A stretch of 64,000 nt of DNA from NCBI RefSeq assembly GCF_008001015.1, contig NZ_CP042862.1, positions 1,674,001-1,738,000 on the forward strand, written 5' to 3'. This DNA comes from Serinicoccus profundi (GTDB lineage Bacteria; Actinomycetota; Actinomycetes; Actinomycetales; Dermatophilaceae). Both the position numbers and the translations under genes were made by a program. Below the pieces are notes generated by a model, which saw nothing but the letters and a program-made list of their open reading frames with translations, was not told the origin of the DNA and ran no database searches. Positions 17,639 to 25,689 of the stretch are shown here, one piece after another (positions within the stretch are counted from its first letter, which is position 1; each line of letters begins with the position of its first letter).

Positions 17639-18073
17639 GAGAGCAGGGTACGTGCCCGGACTGGGTCCGGACATGGCCGGACCCCGGCACCTTTGGGGCC
17701 GAGTCGTGCGTGGCTGGCGGCTCGCGCGAACTCGTTGTCTACTCGGTGCTCGGGGTCCTGGCTCCCCAGACGGGCGCATCACGCCCGAGGGACAGGTTCG
17801 AAGGTAGGTGGCCGTGTGCCACCCTGTCAACATTGCCCTGACCTGCGACGATGCGCAAATCTGCTGGTCAGTGGGGCAGGTCGACGCAGCCCCTCGCGCG
17901 GAACTTCCCACCCTGCTCGGCGTGTCGGATGCGGACACGCCGTCGGGCTTGATACTGGCCGTGGGGACAGCATTCTCTGCGCCAGAAGGACTGTAGACGC
18001 TCAATCATCCTGCCGAATCCGCATCTTGCAAGAAATCCTCCGGCAGATGCTCGCCTTCACCGTACGATTTCCG
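17639..18073. other. 435-base gap between lnt and kamA-like gene
   Basis: No convincing gene. An inverted repeat GGGTCCGG-ACATGG-CCGGACCC (17663-17684) lies 25 bases before lnt and may be regulatory. A 62-codon ORF at 17808-17996 has no ribosome-binding site and codon use unlike the neighbours, so I do not call it. The right end holds the inverted repeats described separately. Confidence 0.5.
18010..18046. promoter_or_regulatory. Nested inverted repeat upstream of the kamA-like gene
   Basis: TCTTGCAAGA (18024-18033), a perfect 10-bp palindrome, is centred between CTGCCG (18010-18015) and CGGCAG (18041-18046). It ends about 27 bases before the putative -10 TAGCAT (18074-18079). The spacing suits an operator or activator site. 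The regulator is unknown; the Lrp-family gene 2 kb downstream is one candidate. Confidence 0.45.
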
Positions 18074-18085
18074 TAGCATGTGGGT

Positions 18086-19558
18086 ATGAGCGCACAGATG
18101 GAGCAGCCCTACGCGTACCGACGTCGCGAGCTGGTCGAGCCCGACTGGACCCGCCTGCCCGGCTGGAAGGACATCACCGCCCAGCAGTGGGCCGACGTCC
18201 AGTGGCAGCGGGTCAACTGCGTCAAGAACATCCGTCAGCTGCGCACCGTCATGGGTGACCTGCTGACCGAGGAGTTCTACACCGACCTGGAGCGGGACCA
18301 GACCGAGCGGGCGACGATGTCGATGCTGCTCCCCCCGCAGATGCTCAACACCATCGTCAGCGAGCCCACCTGGGCCGACGGGCGTATGCCCGCCGCCGGG
18401 GCCGACTTCACCGCCGCGTTCTACGCCGACCCGGTGCGGCGCTACATGCTCCCGGTCTTCTCCGACCGCCGCACCGACTGGTCCAGCCACCCCTACGCCA
18501 CGCGCGACAGCCTGCACGAGCACGACATGTGGGTCGCTGAGGGGCTGACCCACCGCTACCCGACCAAGGTGCTGGCCGAGATGCTGCCGACCTGCCCGCA
18601 GTACTGCGGCCACTGCACCCGCATGGATCTCGTCGGCAACTCCACCCCGACGGTCACCAAGCTCAAGCTCGCCGGCAAGCCGGTGGACCGGCATACCGCG
18701 ATCCTCGACTACCTGCGGGCCACGCCGGGCGTGCGCGACGTCGTCGTCTCCGGCGGTGACGTGGCCAACATGCCGTGGAAGAACCTCGAGTCCTGGCTGG
18801 ACCAGCTGCTCGACATCGACAACATCCGCGACGTGCGGCTGGCGACCAAGGCGCTCATGGGTATGCCTCAGCACTGGCTCGCGCCGGACACCGTCGAGGG
18901 CGTCACCCGGGTCGCGCGCAAGGCCCGCGAGCGCGGGGTCGGCCTGGCCATCCACACCCACACTAACGCCGCCCAGTCGGTGACCCCGCTGGTCGCCGAG
19001 GCGAGCAAGGTCATGCTGGAGGCCGGGATCCGCGACGTCCGCAACCAGGGCGTCCTCATGCGCGGGGTCAACGACACCTCGGCGCAGCTGCTCGACCTGT
19101 GCTTCGCCATGGCCGACGAGGCGATGATCACGCCCTACTACTTCTACATGTGCGACATGATCCCGTTCAGCGAGCACTGGCGGGTCTCGCTGGCGCACGC
19201 CCAGCACCTCCAGCACTCCATTCTGGGCTACCTGCCCGGCTTCGCCACCCCGCGGATCGTCTGCGACGTGCCCTTCGTCGGCAAGCGGTGGGTGCACCAG
19301 GTCGACACCTACGACACCGAGCGCGGCATCTCCTACTGGCGCAAGAACTACCGCACCTCGATCGAGGCGGAGGACGTCGACGTCACCAGCGCCGAGTACG
19401 TCTACTACGACCCGATCGACACCCTCCCGTCCAGCGGCCAGGAGTGGTGGCGTCAGCAGGCCGAGGACGTGCACGGCACCGACGAGGCCGGCCAGCAGGA
19501 GAAGGCCGTGGCGGCGGCCGCCGCCTCCCGACAGGCCTCGGTCGACCAGCTCGCCTGA
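18086..19558 (+). CDS. KamA-family radical SAM protein (lysine 2,3-aminomutase-like)
   Basis: A 490-residue protein. The radical SAM cluster motif CPQYCGHC (CxxxCxxC, near residue 175) and VSGGDVANMP (equivalent of the SGGDPL motif) place it with lysine/glutamate 2,3-aminomutases. The region that normally reads PGGGGK around the PLP lysine reads DVPFVGKRW: the lysine is kept but the glycines are not, so substrate and even PLP use are uncertain. It is longer than typical KamA (about 415), with an Ala/Gln-rich tail. The ATG at 18086 has TAGCAT six bases upstream. No ablB-type acetyltransferase is adjacent. Confidence 0.8.
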   Translation: MSAQMEQPYAYRRRELVEPDWTRLPGWKDITAQQWADVQWQRVNCVKNIRQLRTVMGDLLTEEFYTDLERDQTERATMSMLLPPQMLNTIVSEPTWADGRMPAAGADFTAAFYADPVRRYMLPVFSDRRTDWSSHPYATRDSLHEHDMWVAEGLTHRYPTKVLAEMLPTCPQYCGHCTRMDLVGNSTPTVTKLKLAGKPVDRHTAILDYLRATPGVRDVVVSGGDVANMPWKNLESWLDQLLDIDNIRDVRLATKALMGMPQHWLAPDTVEGVTRVARKARERGVGLAIHTHTNAAQSVTPLVAEASKVMLEAGIRDVRNQGVLMRGVNDTSAQLLDLCFAMADEAMITPYYFYMCDMIPFSEHWRVSLAHAQHLQHSILGYLPGFATPRIVCDVPFVGKRWVHQVDTYDTERGISYWRKNYRTSIEAEDVDVTSAEYVYYDPIDTLPSSGQEWWRQQAEDVHGTDEAGQQEKAVAAAAASRQASVDQLA

Positions 19559-19568
19559 GGAGCCAGCA

Positions 19569-19651
19569 ACCATCTGCGACGCTCGGTGGGTCGCTGGGCG
19601 ACCATCTGCGACGCTCGGTGGGTCGTAGAGCAACCATCTGCGGCGCTCGGT
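19569..19651 (-). repeat. 32-bp-period intergenic tandem repeat, array A (3 copies)
   Basis: Three copies of the core ACCATCTGCGRCGCTCGGT start at 19569, 19601 and 19633, exactly 32 bases apart, with 13-base linkers. The same core, in either orientation, recurs at 20175, 38647 and 39179. The array lies in the gap between the kamA-like and ybaK genes and abuts the ybaK start. Confidence 0.92.
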
Positions 19652-19677
19652 GGTGAGTGGAGGCATACCCTGACGTC

Positions 19678-20169
19678 GTGGCGAAGAAGAAGCAGTCCGG
19701 GGGCACCCCGGCGACGGTCGCGCTCGACCGCGCCGGGGTCCGGTATGCCGTGCGGTCCTACGAGCACGACCCGGCGGCGCAGTCCTACGGGCTGGAGGCG
19801 GCGAGCGCCCTGGGCGTGGATCCCGAGCGGGTCTTCAAGACACTGCTGGTCCAGGCCGAGGACGGGCTGGCCGTCGGGATCGTGCCCGTCGACGCGCTGC
19901 TGGACCTCAAGGCGATCGCTGCCGCCATGGGCATGAAGAAGGTCGCGATGGCCGACCCGGCCCTCGCTGAGCGCAGCACGGGGTATGTCGTGGGCGGGAT
20001 CAGCCCGATCGGCCAGCGCAAGGCGCTCCCCACGGTGCTGGACGACTCAGCTCTCGGCTTCGACACCGTCCTGGTGAGCGGCGGCAAGCGTGGGCTGGAC
20101 CTCGAGCTGGCCCCGCAGGACCTCCTGACGGCGACCCGCGGGACCACGGCTCCGATCGCCCGCCGCTGA
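19678..20169 (+). CDS. ybaK: YbaK/EbsC-type aminoacyl-tRNA deacylase
   Basis: A 163-residue YbaK-fold protein that hydrolyses mischarged Cys-tRNA(Pro) in trans. Seen: YEHDPAAQSYGLEAASALG, the catalytic-lysine region FKTLLVQ, and the GGISPIGQRKALPTVLD motif with conserved Gly-Gly-x-Ser-Pro. The GTG at 19678 (VAKKKQS) gives the usual basic N-terminus; a GTG at 19657 would add seven residues and follows repeat array A closely. Confidence 0.9.
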   Translation: MAKKKQSGGTPATVALDRAGVRYAVRSYEHDPAAQSYGLEAASALGVDPERVFKTLLVQAEDGLAVGIVPVDALLDLKAIAAAMGMKKVAMADPALAERSTGYVVGGISPIGQRKALPTVLDDSALGFDTVLVSGGKRGLDLELAPQDLLTATRGTTAPIARR

Positions 20170-20174
20170 ACCCG

Positions 20175-20385
20175 ACCGAGCGCCGCACATGGTCGCCCCA
20201 CACCCGACCGAGCGCCGCAGATGGTCGCCCCACACCCCACCGAGCGCCGCAGATGGTCGCCCCACCCCCGACCGAGCGCCGCAGATGGTCGCCCTACACC
20301 CGACCGAGCGCCGCAGATGGTCGTCCCACACCCGACCGAGCGCCGCAGATGGTCGCCCCACACCCGACCGAGCGCCGCAGATGGT
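20175..20385 (+). repeat. 32-bp-period intergenic tandem repeat, array B (7 copies)
   Basis: Seven copies of ACCGAGCGCCGCAGATGGT start at 20175, 20207, 20239, 20271, 20303, 20335 and 20367, an exact 32-base period. The 13-base linkers are near-identical variants of CGCCCCACACCCG. The array fills the gap between the convergent ybaK and lrp genes. Translations of it give repeating PTERRRW/SAADGR peptides that I treat as artefacts. Confidence 0.95.
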
Positions 20386-20393
20386 CGCCCTGC

Positions 20394-20864
20394 TCAGGTC
20401 GTGGGCGGATCCGGGGACTCCAGCGGCAGGGCGCCCAGGCGGTCCTCCCACGGCGTCGACAGGACGATCGTCGTGTTGGTCGAGCACGAGCCGACCTGGC
20501 GGATCCGGCCGAGGAGCTCCTCGAGGTCCTGCGGTCGGGGGACGCGGATGAGCAAGACGTAGTTCTCGTCGCCGGCGACCGACCAGCAGGCGACGATCTC
20601 CTCGATGTGCGCGAGGCGCTCGGGGATGTCGTCGTCGTCGGAGGGGTCGAAGGGCGTGACGGACATGAGCGCGGTGAGCGGCAGCCCGACCGAGGCGTAG
20701 TCGACGACGGCGCGGTAACCGGTGATGATGCCCCGCTCCTCCAGGCGCCGCACCCGCTGGTGCACCGCCGAGGTCGAGAGGCCCACCTGTCGCCCCAGGT
20801 CGGCGAAGCTGATGCGTCCGTCCTGGGCCAGGACGGTGACGATGTGGCGATCCAGGGGCTCCAT
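20394..20864 (-). CDS. Lrp/AsnC-family transcriptional regulator
   Basis: A 156-residue regulator. The N-terminal winged helix-turn-helix reads DRHIVTVLAQDGRISFADLGRQVGLS in sections and is followed by the SAVHQRVRRLEERGII recognition helix; the C-terminal RAM domain (about 65-140) would bind an amino acid. The start ATG is seven bases from a TAGGGT -10-like box. An IS1380 element now sits directly upstream of that box. Targets are not known; the kamA-like gene is a possible one. Confidence 0.92.
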   Translation of the reverse strand: MEPLDRHIVTVLAQDGRISFADLGRQVGLSTSAVHQRVRRLEERGIITGYRAVVDYASVGLPLTALMSVTPFDPSDDDDIPERLAHIEEIVACWSVAGDENYVLLIRVPRPQDLEELLGRIRQVGSCSTNTTIVLSTPWEDRLGALPLESPDPPTT

Positions 20865-20877
20865 GGGGGCAACCCTA
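20865..20877 (-). promoter_or_regulatory. lrp leaderless -10 box cut off from its -35 by an IS
   Basis: TAGGGT at 20872-20877 lies seven bases before the lrp ATG. Its TAG is part of the CTAG target duplication (20875-20878), so the -10 survives but everything upstream is now IS1380 terminal sequence. Confidence 0.6.
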
Positions 20878-20878
20878 G

Positions 20879-20919
20879 CCTCGGCGTTTCACGCGGTGGG
20901 GCGACGCGGGCCTTGAGAT
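20879..20919 (+). repeat. IS1380 left terminal inverted repeat
   Basis: Pairs with 22502-22540; the outer six bases are identical and about 17 of the first 23 match. A longer imperfect hairpin follows inside (20924-20997). Confidence 0.8.
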
Positions 20920-20923
20920 GACA

Positions 20924-20997
20924 TGGAAAGTGCTCCTGAACTGGGACGATGTGACTTGTCGAGAGTCCACGTCATCGCAGTTCGAGGAGCACTTCCA
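20924..20997 (+). promoter_or_regulatory. IS1380 subterminal hairpin covering the transposase RBS
   Basis: A long imperfect inverted repeat: left arm from TGGAAAGTGCTCCTGAACTG, right arm containing CAGTTCGAGGAGCACTTCCA, loop near 20955-20964. The GAGGAG ribosome-binding site of the transposase lies in the right arm, so read-through transcripts would hide it. Confidence 0.7.
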
Positions 20998-20999
20998 AG

Positions 21000-22385
21000 G
21001 TGAAGCGTAACGGGTCAGTTCGTCGGGTGAAGGTCAGCGCTGATGGCGAGGGCGTGGTGTCCCACGCGGGGTTGGGGATGTTGCGGGAGATGGCCGAGTA
21101 CACCGGCCTGGTCAACGCTTTGGACGAGGTGCTGGCCGACACCTACCGCGGGCCGTGGGTCCACGCCCCGGGCCGGGTGCTGACCGATGTCGCCGTTGCG
21201 GTTGGCGATGGCGCCGACGCGATCACCGGGATCGAGGTGCTGGGCGACCGGGAAGGGGTCTTCGGGCCGGTGGCCTCGATGCCTACCGCGTGGCGGGTCC
21301 TGGACCGGGTCGATGCCGACCACTTGGGCGCGGTGCGTGCCGCGCGGGCCGCGGCGCGGGCCAAGGCATGGGCCGCGGGGGCGGGCCCTGACCTATCGCA
21401 GGAGCTGGCGATCGACTTCGATGCCACGATCACCATCGCCCACAGTGAGAAGGAGAACGCGGCCGCGACCTGGAAACGCACGTTTGGGTTCCATCCGCTG
21501 CTGGCGTTCCTGGACCGTCCGGAGATCGCCGGCGGGGAGGCGCTGGCCGGGTTGCTGCGCAAGGGCAACGCCGGGTCCAACACCGCCACGGACCACGTCA
21601 CCGTGCTGAAGCAGGCGTTGGCCGCGCTGCCCGAGCACGCCCGACCCCGTCCGGGTGACCCGGAGGGCCCGCGGGTGCTGGCCCGGTCGGACTCCGCCGG
21701 TGCCACGCACGCTTTCGCCGCCGCGTGCCGCAAGGCTGGGGTCGGGTTCTCCTTCGGGTTTCCCGTCGACTTCCGCGTCCAGGACATCGTCGATGCCATC
21801 CCCGAGGACTGTTGGCACCCAGCGATCCAGACCGACGGCGACCTGCGGGACGGGGCCTGGGTGGCCGAGGTCACCGGCAACGTGGACCTGTCGGCCTGGC
21901 CGGCGGGTTCCCGGCTGATCCTGCGCAAGGAACGTCCCCACCCCGGTGCGCAACTGACTTTCACCGACGCCGACGGGATGCGAGTCACTGCGTTCCTGAC
22001 CGACACCGGCCCCGGGGTAGTTCCCGGGCAGATCGCTGGGCTGGAACTACGCCACCGCCAGCACGCCCGGGTCGAGGACCGCATCCGCCAGGCCAAGGCC
22101 ACCGGCCTGCGCAACCTGCCCTGCAGGGCGTGGAACGAGAACGCGGCCTGGCTCGAAGTGGTCCTGATGGCCACCGACCTGATCGCCTGGACCAAGCTCA
22201 TCGCCTTCGCCGACAACCCGACCCTGGCCAGGTGCGAGATCGCCGCGTTCCGCTACCGCGTCCTGCACGTCGCCGCGCGGATCACCCACGGCGCCCGACA
22301 GGTCCGCCTGCGCATCGACAAGACCTGGGCCTGGGCCACCACGATCGCCACCGGCTGGGAACGGATCCGCACCTCGTTCACCTGA
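21000..22385 (+). CDS. IS1380-family transposase
   Basis: A 461-residue DDE transposase of the IS1380 group. Visible anchors are IDFDATITIAHSEKENAAATWKRTFGFHPLLAFLD (in two conserved blocks; first catalytic Asp), the LARSDSAGATHAF block with the second Asp, and the C-terminal region with RIRQAKATGLRNLPC and WLEVVLMATDLIAW, where the DDE glutamate lies in VEDRI. The frame is intact. GTG start at 21000, with GAGGAG about 12 bases upstream inside a hairpin. Likely active. Confidence 0.95.
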   Translation: MKRNGSVRRVKVSADGEGVVSHAGLGMLREMAEYTGLVNALDEVLADTYRGPWVHAPGRVLTDVAVAVGDGADAITGIEVLGDREGVFGPVASMPTAWRVLDRVDADHLGAVRAARAAARAKAWAAGAGPDLSQELAIDFDATITIAHSEKENAAATWKRTFGFHPLLAFLDRPEIAGGEALAGLLRKGNAGSNTATDHVTVLKQALAALPEHARPRPGDPEGPRVLARSDSAGATHAFAAACRKAGVGFSFGFPVDFRVQDIVDAIPEDCWHPAIQTDGDLRDGAWVAEVTGNVDLSAWPAGSRLILRKERPHPGAQLTFTDADGMRVTAFLTDTGPGVVPGQIAGLELRHRQHARVEDRIRQAKATGLRNLPCRAWNENAAWLEVVLMATDLIAWTKLIAFADNPTLARCEIAAFRYRVLHVAARITHGARQVRLRIDKTWAWATTIATGWERIRTSFT

Positions 22386-22501
22386 ACGCAGACCCCCGTC
22401 CCGACGACCAAGGACCTTGGAAAATCGCCCACCCGGCGCGACAGCCGGGCACTACTCACGCCCCGACACCGACATACGGGCCGACCCGCTCCCGAGCGGC
22501 C

Positions 22502-22540
22502 AGCAAGGCCCTTCCAGACCGACCGCATGAAAGACCGAGG
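22502..22540 (-). repeat. IS1380 right terminal inverted repeat
   Basis: Complement of the left end; a separate short inverted repeat CCAAGG-A-CCTTGG (22408-22420) follows the transposase stop. Confidence 0.8.
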
Positions 22541-22774
22541 CTAGTGCGGCGTGCCCCGATCCCTGCGCGACGCGACGACGACGAGACCGACGAGGACCGC
22601 GACTCCCAGCGTCGGCAGGCTGAGCCGCAGGACGGCGGCGTAGTCGGGCCCGGACGGCCGGGTGAGCGGGTTCTCCCCGTGGGCGGTGTCCCACCACGGC
22701 CCGAAGAGCAGGGCCGCGGCCACGAGGAGCCCGCCGCCGAGCAGCGCGAGGGCGAGGGCGCGCTGTCGAGGCAT
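22541..22774 (-). CDS. Small membrane protein, 77 aa
   Basis: Two hydrophobic helices (about 5-25 and 51-69) separated by a 25-residue loop, with a basic C-terminus. No family recognised. Its TAG stop codon is the CTAG target duplication of the adjacent IS, so the IS inserted exactly behind it without truncating it. Before insertion it ran straight into lrp, and its stop TAG formed the -10 of lrp. Confidence 0.65.
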   Translation of the reverse strand: MPRQRALALALLGGGLLVAAALLFGPWWDTAHGENPLTRPSGPDYAAVLRLSLPTLGVAVLVGLVVVASRRDRGTPH

Positions 22775-22810
22775 ACCTCACGCTAACCCACCCCACTAGG
22801 GTGAGGCCCC

Positions 22811-23779
22811 ATGACGACCTCCCCCGCCGCCGACACCGAGGTGGCCGTGGCGCCGCCGCAGCTGCTCCTGCTCGACACCGCCTCGCTCTACTTCCGCGCC
22901 TACTTCGGGGTGAAGGACCTGCGGGAGGCACCGGACGGCACGCCCACCAACGCGATCCGCGGGCTGCTCGACATGATCGCCACGCTCGTCGGGCGTTTCT
23001 CCCCCACCCACCTGGCCTGCTGCTGGGACAACGACTGGCGGCCGGACTTCCGGGTCCAGGCCATCCCCTCCTACAAGTCTCACCGTCTGGTCGAGGGTTC
23101 GGAGGAGAAGGAGGAGGCTCCACCTGAGCTGGAGGTCCAGGTGCCGATCCTGCGCCGGGTCCTGGAGGCCGTGGGGATCCCCGTGCTCGGGGCCGACGGT
23201 TACGAGGCCGACGACGTCATCGGCACCCTCACCGCCCGGCACCGCGGGCGGCTGCCCGTCGGGGTCGTCACCGGTGACCGCGACCTCTTCCAGCTCGTCG
23301 ACGACGTGGCCGGGGTGACGGTGATCTACACCGCCAAGCAGGGGGTCCGGGACGCCGAGGAGATCCACCAGGCCGGCCTGCGGTCACGGTATGCCGTGCC
23401 GACCGGTCGCGCGTACGCCGAGATGTCGATGCTGCGCGGGGACACCTCCGACGGACTTCCCGGTGTCAAGGGCATCGGGGAGAAGACCGCGGCCGCCCTC
23501 ATCGAGCAGTACGGCACCCTCGCGGCCCTGCGCGCGGCGGTCGACTCCGGTGACCCGGCCATCAAGGGGGCCAGGCGCACCAACCTGGAGGCGGGCGCCG
23601 CCTACCTCGACGTGGCTCCGCGCGTGGTGCTGGTGGCCGAGGACGCCCCTGTCGAGGACATCCCGCTCACCCTCCCCCGCGAGCTGGCCGACCCCGGGAC
23701 CCTGCAGCAGCTCATCGAGACCTACGACCTCGGCAACCCTGTCGGGCGGCTCATGGCGGCCCTCAAGGTCAGGCCCTGA
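22811..23779 (+). CDS. 5'-3' exonuclease (PolA N-terminal-type flap nuclease)
   Basis: A 322-residue stand-alone flap endonuclease/5'-3' exonuclease like ExoIX or the first domain of DNA polymerase I. Seen: LLLDTASLYFRAYFG, the acidic metal-binding blocks GYEADDVIGTL and VTGDRDLFQLV, and the helix-3-turn-helix DGLPGVKGIGEKTAA. It would process Okazaki or repair flaps in the cytoplasm. TAGGGT eight bases before the ATG suggests a leaderless mRNA. Confidence 0.93.
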   Translation: MTTSPAADTEVAVAPPQLLLLDTASLYFRAYFGVKDLREAPDGTPTNAIRGLLDMIATLVGRFSPTHLACCWDNDWRPDFRVQAIPSYKSHRLVEGSEEKEEAPPELEVQVPILRRVLEAVGIPVLGADGYEADDVIGTLTARHRGRLPVGVVTGDRDLFQLVDDVAGVTVIYTAKQGVRDAEEIHQAGLRSRYAVPTGRAYAEMSMLRGDTSDGLPGVKGIGEKTAAALIEQYGTLAALRAAVDSGDPAIKGARRTNLEAGAAYLDVAPRVVLVAEDAPVEDIPLTLPRELADPGTLQQLIETYDLGNPVGRLMAALKVRP

Positions 23780-23831
23780 GCAGCAGATCGCCACAGGGCC
23801 TACTCAGGCACGCGCCCTAACCTGGAGGGTG

Positions 23832-24458
23832 ATGACGACCACCGCAGCACCGCAGGACACGAGGCCGGCCGACGAGCCGCGCCCCGTCACGCTGCCCTTC
23901 GCGCTGATGTTCATCGGTGCCCTGGGCTTCGTCGCCACCTACGTCATGGCGGTGCTCAGCACCCGCGGGCAGAGCGTCGACAGCGGTCTCATGGACGCGG
24001 TCACACTGTCGGGCAGCCGCCACGACGCGGTGGCCGCGGCCCTGCCGAACCCCTACCTGCTGCTGGGGGGCGCGCTGGTGATCGGGCTGCTCGCGCTGCT
24101 GCGCCGGACCCGGACGGGGCTGGCGGTGCTCGTCGCTGTGCCGCTGCTCGTGGTGTCCACCCAGGTGCTCAAGCCCCTCCTGCCGCGCCCGACGCTCGCC
24201 GACCCGTGGGTGATGTCCAACTCCCTACCCAGCGGTCACACCGGCGCGGCGGCCGCCCTGGCGCTCGCCCTGCTCCTCGTGAGCCCCGCGCGCCTCGTGC
24301 CCGCCGCCGCGGTGGTCGGCACCGCGCTCACGGCCTACATGGGCCTGGCGGTGGTGCTGCTCGGCTACCACCGGCCCAGCGACGTCCTGGCCTCGGTCAT
24401 GCTGGCGGTCGGCGCTGGCGGCCTCGGCCTGCTCGTGCGCGGCCGCCCGCTCAGCTGA
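23832..24458 (+). CDS. PAP2-family phosphatase
   Basis: A 208-residue membrane phosphatase with about five helices. The three PAP2 motifs are visible: KPLLPRP, PSGH and GYHRPSDV, the last carrying the catalytic histidine and aspartate. Likely dephosphorylates a lipid phosphate or pyrophosphate. ATG at 23832 is preceded by TAACCT at eight bases. The last eight bases overlap the convergent thiolase gene. Confidence 0.9.
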   Translation: MTTTAAPQDTRPADEPRPVTLPFALMFIGALGFVATYVMAVLSTRGQSVDSGLMDAVTLSGSRHDAVAAALPNPYLLLGGALVIGLLALLRRTRTGLAVLVAVPLLVVSTQVLKPLLPRPTLADPWVMSNSLPSGHTGAAAALALALLLVSPARLVPAAAVVGTALTAYMGLAVVLLGYHRPSDVLASVMLAVGAGGLGLLVRGRPLS

Positions 24459-25656
24459 CCCGCTCGAAGAGCGCGGCGAGTCCCTGACCGCCACCGATGC
24501 ACATCGTCTCCAGCGCATACCGGCCCTCTCGGCGGCCCAGCTCGTGGGCGAGCGTCGCGAGGATGCGGGCGCCGGTCGCCCCGACCGGGTGGCCCAGCGA
24601 GATGCCCGAGCCGTTGACGTTGAGCCGGTCCCACGAGGCCGGGTCGGCCATCCCCCACTCGGTGAGCACGGCGAGGGCCTGTGCGGCGAAGGCCTCGTTG
24701 AGCTCGATGAGGTCGAGGTCGGCGAGGGTGAGACCGGCGCGCTCCAGCGCCGCGGCGGTCGCGGGCACCGGGCCGATGCCCATCGTCTCCGGTGCCACGC
24801 CGGCCACGGCCCACGAGCGCAGCGCCAGCATCGGATGGAGGCCCAGCTCCTCGGCGCGCTCGCGCGTGGTGACGACGCAGAGGGCGGCGGCGTCGTTCTG
24901 CCCGCTGGCGTTGCCGGCGGTGACGGTCGCGTCGGGGTCCTGGCGACCGAGGATCGGGCGCAGCCCGGCCAGGCTCTCGGTCGTCGTGTCGGGGCGGATG
25001 TGCTCGTCCGCCTCGACGACGGTGCTGCCCTTGCGGCCCGGCACCTCCACGGGCACCACCTCGTCGGCGAAGCGTCCTTCCCGCTGGGCCGCGGCGGCCA
25101 CCTGGTGCGAGCGGTGGGCCAGCGCGTCCTGGGCCTCGCGGGTGATGCCGTAGTCCCGGCGGAGGTTCTCCGCGGTCTCGATCATCCCGCCGGGGATGGG
25201 GTGGTGCTCTCCCCCGGCCGTGGACCGGGCCCGCGCGAGCCGGTCCGCCAGCTCGACCCCGGCGCGCACGCCCTGGCGCAGCAGGGCGTAGTGCTCGACC
25301 TGGCTCATCGACTCGGCCCCACCGGCGACGACCAGCCGGCTCCCCCCGCTCGCGACCTGGGCGGCGGCGGTGAGGAGCGCCTGGAGGCCCGAGCCGCAGC
25401 GGCGGTCCAGCTGCATCCCCGGCGCCGAGTCGAGGCCGGTGTTGAGGGCGAGGATCCGGCCGAGTGCGGGGATCTCGCCGGAGGGGTTGGCATTGCCCAC
25501 GACGACGTCGTCGACGTCGCCGTCCTGCAGCCCGGTGCGGGCCAGGAGCTCGGTGAGCAGCTGGGTCCCCAGGTCGGCGGCGGACAAGGTGGCGAGGCTG
25601 CCGAGGAAGCCCCCGACGGGCGTCCGCAGGGGCGAGCAGATGACGATCTCGGGCAT
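24451..25656 (-). CDS. Acetyl-CoA acyltransferase (thiolase)
   Basis: A 401-residue thiolase. The nucleophilic cysteine is in LDRRCGSGLQA (near residue 90), the histidine in SLGHPVGATGARI and the second cysteine in MCIGGGQG, all intact. It would carry out acetyl-CoA C-acetylation or the last step of beta-oxidation; the direction cannot be told. TAGGCT six bases before the ATG. No other fatty-acid genes adjoin it. Confidence 0.93.
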   Translation of the reverse strand: MPEIVICSPLRTPVGGFLGSLATLSAADLGTQLLTELLARTGLQDGDVDDVVVGNANPSGEIPALGRILALNTGLDSAPGMQLDRRCGSGLQALLTAAAQVASGGSRLVVAGGAESMSQVEHYALLRQGVRAGVELADRLARARSTAGGEHHPIPGGMIETAENLRRDYGITREAQDALAHRSHQVAAAAQREGRFADEVVPVEVPGRKGSTVVEADEHIRPDTTTESLAGLRPILGRQDPDATVTAGNASGQNDAAALCVVTTRERAEELGLHPMLALRSWAVAGVAPETMGIGPVPATAAALERAGLTLADLDLIELNEAFAAQALAVLTEWGMADPASWDRLNVNGSGISLGHPVGATGARILATLAHELGRREGRYALETMCIGGGQGLAALFERVS

Positions 25657-25689
25657 GTGGTCAGCCTACGCACCGGCCCTCGCGGGGCG

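Larger units (their letters stand above)
20879..22540 (+). mobile_element. IS1380-family insertion sequence, intact
   Basis: A 1662-bp element with one transposase gene. The ends are inverted repeats: left CCTCGGCGTTTCACGCGGT, right (complement) CCTCGGTCTTTCATGCGGT, continuing with weaker similarity to GGGCC. Both ends are flanked by CTAG (20875-20878 and 22541-22544), a 4-bp target duplication as expected for IS1380. The perfect duplication and complete ORF suggest recent insertion. Base composition is slightly less GC-rich than the neighbours. Confidence 0.95.

Noticed and set aside
17791-17805. tRNA-like T-loop (GGTTCGAA)
   Set aside because: The flanking bases cannot form the T-stem, and no acceptor or anticodon arm fits; chance match.
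17808-17996. 62-codon ORF in the gap before the kamA-like gene
   Set aside because: No ribosome-binding site, no recognisable domain, and mixed codon use; most likely non-coding.
20175-20385. Possible CRISPR array
   Set aside because: Repeats are 19 bp with 13-bp linkers that are nearly the same, so there are no diverse spacers, and no cas genes are nearby. The RecB-like nuclease at 49422 is far away.
20175-20396. Several ORFs translating as PTERRRW/SAADGR peptides
   Set aside because: They are translations of the 32-bp tandem repeat in different frames; no start signals, no conserved protein beyond repeat periodicity.
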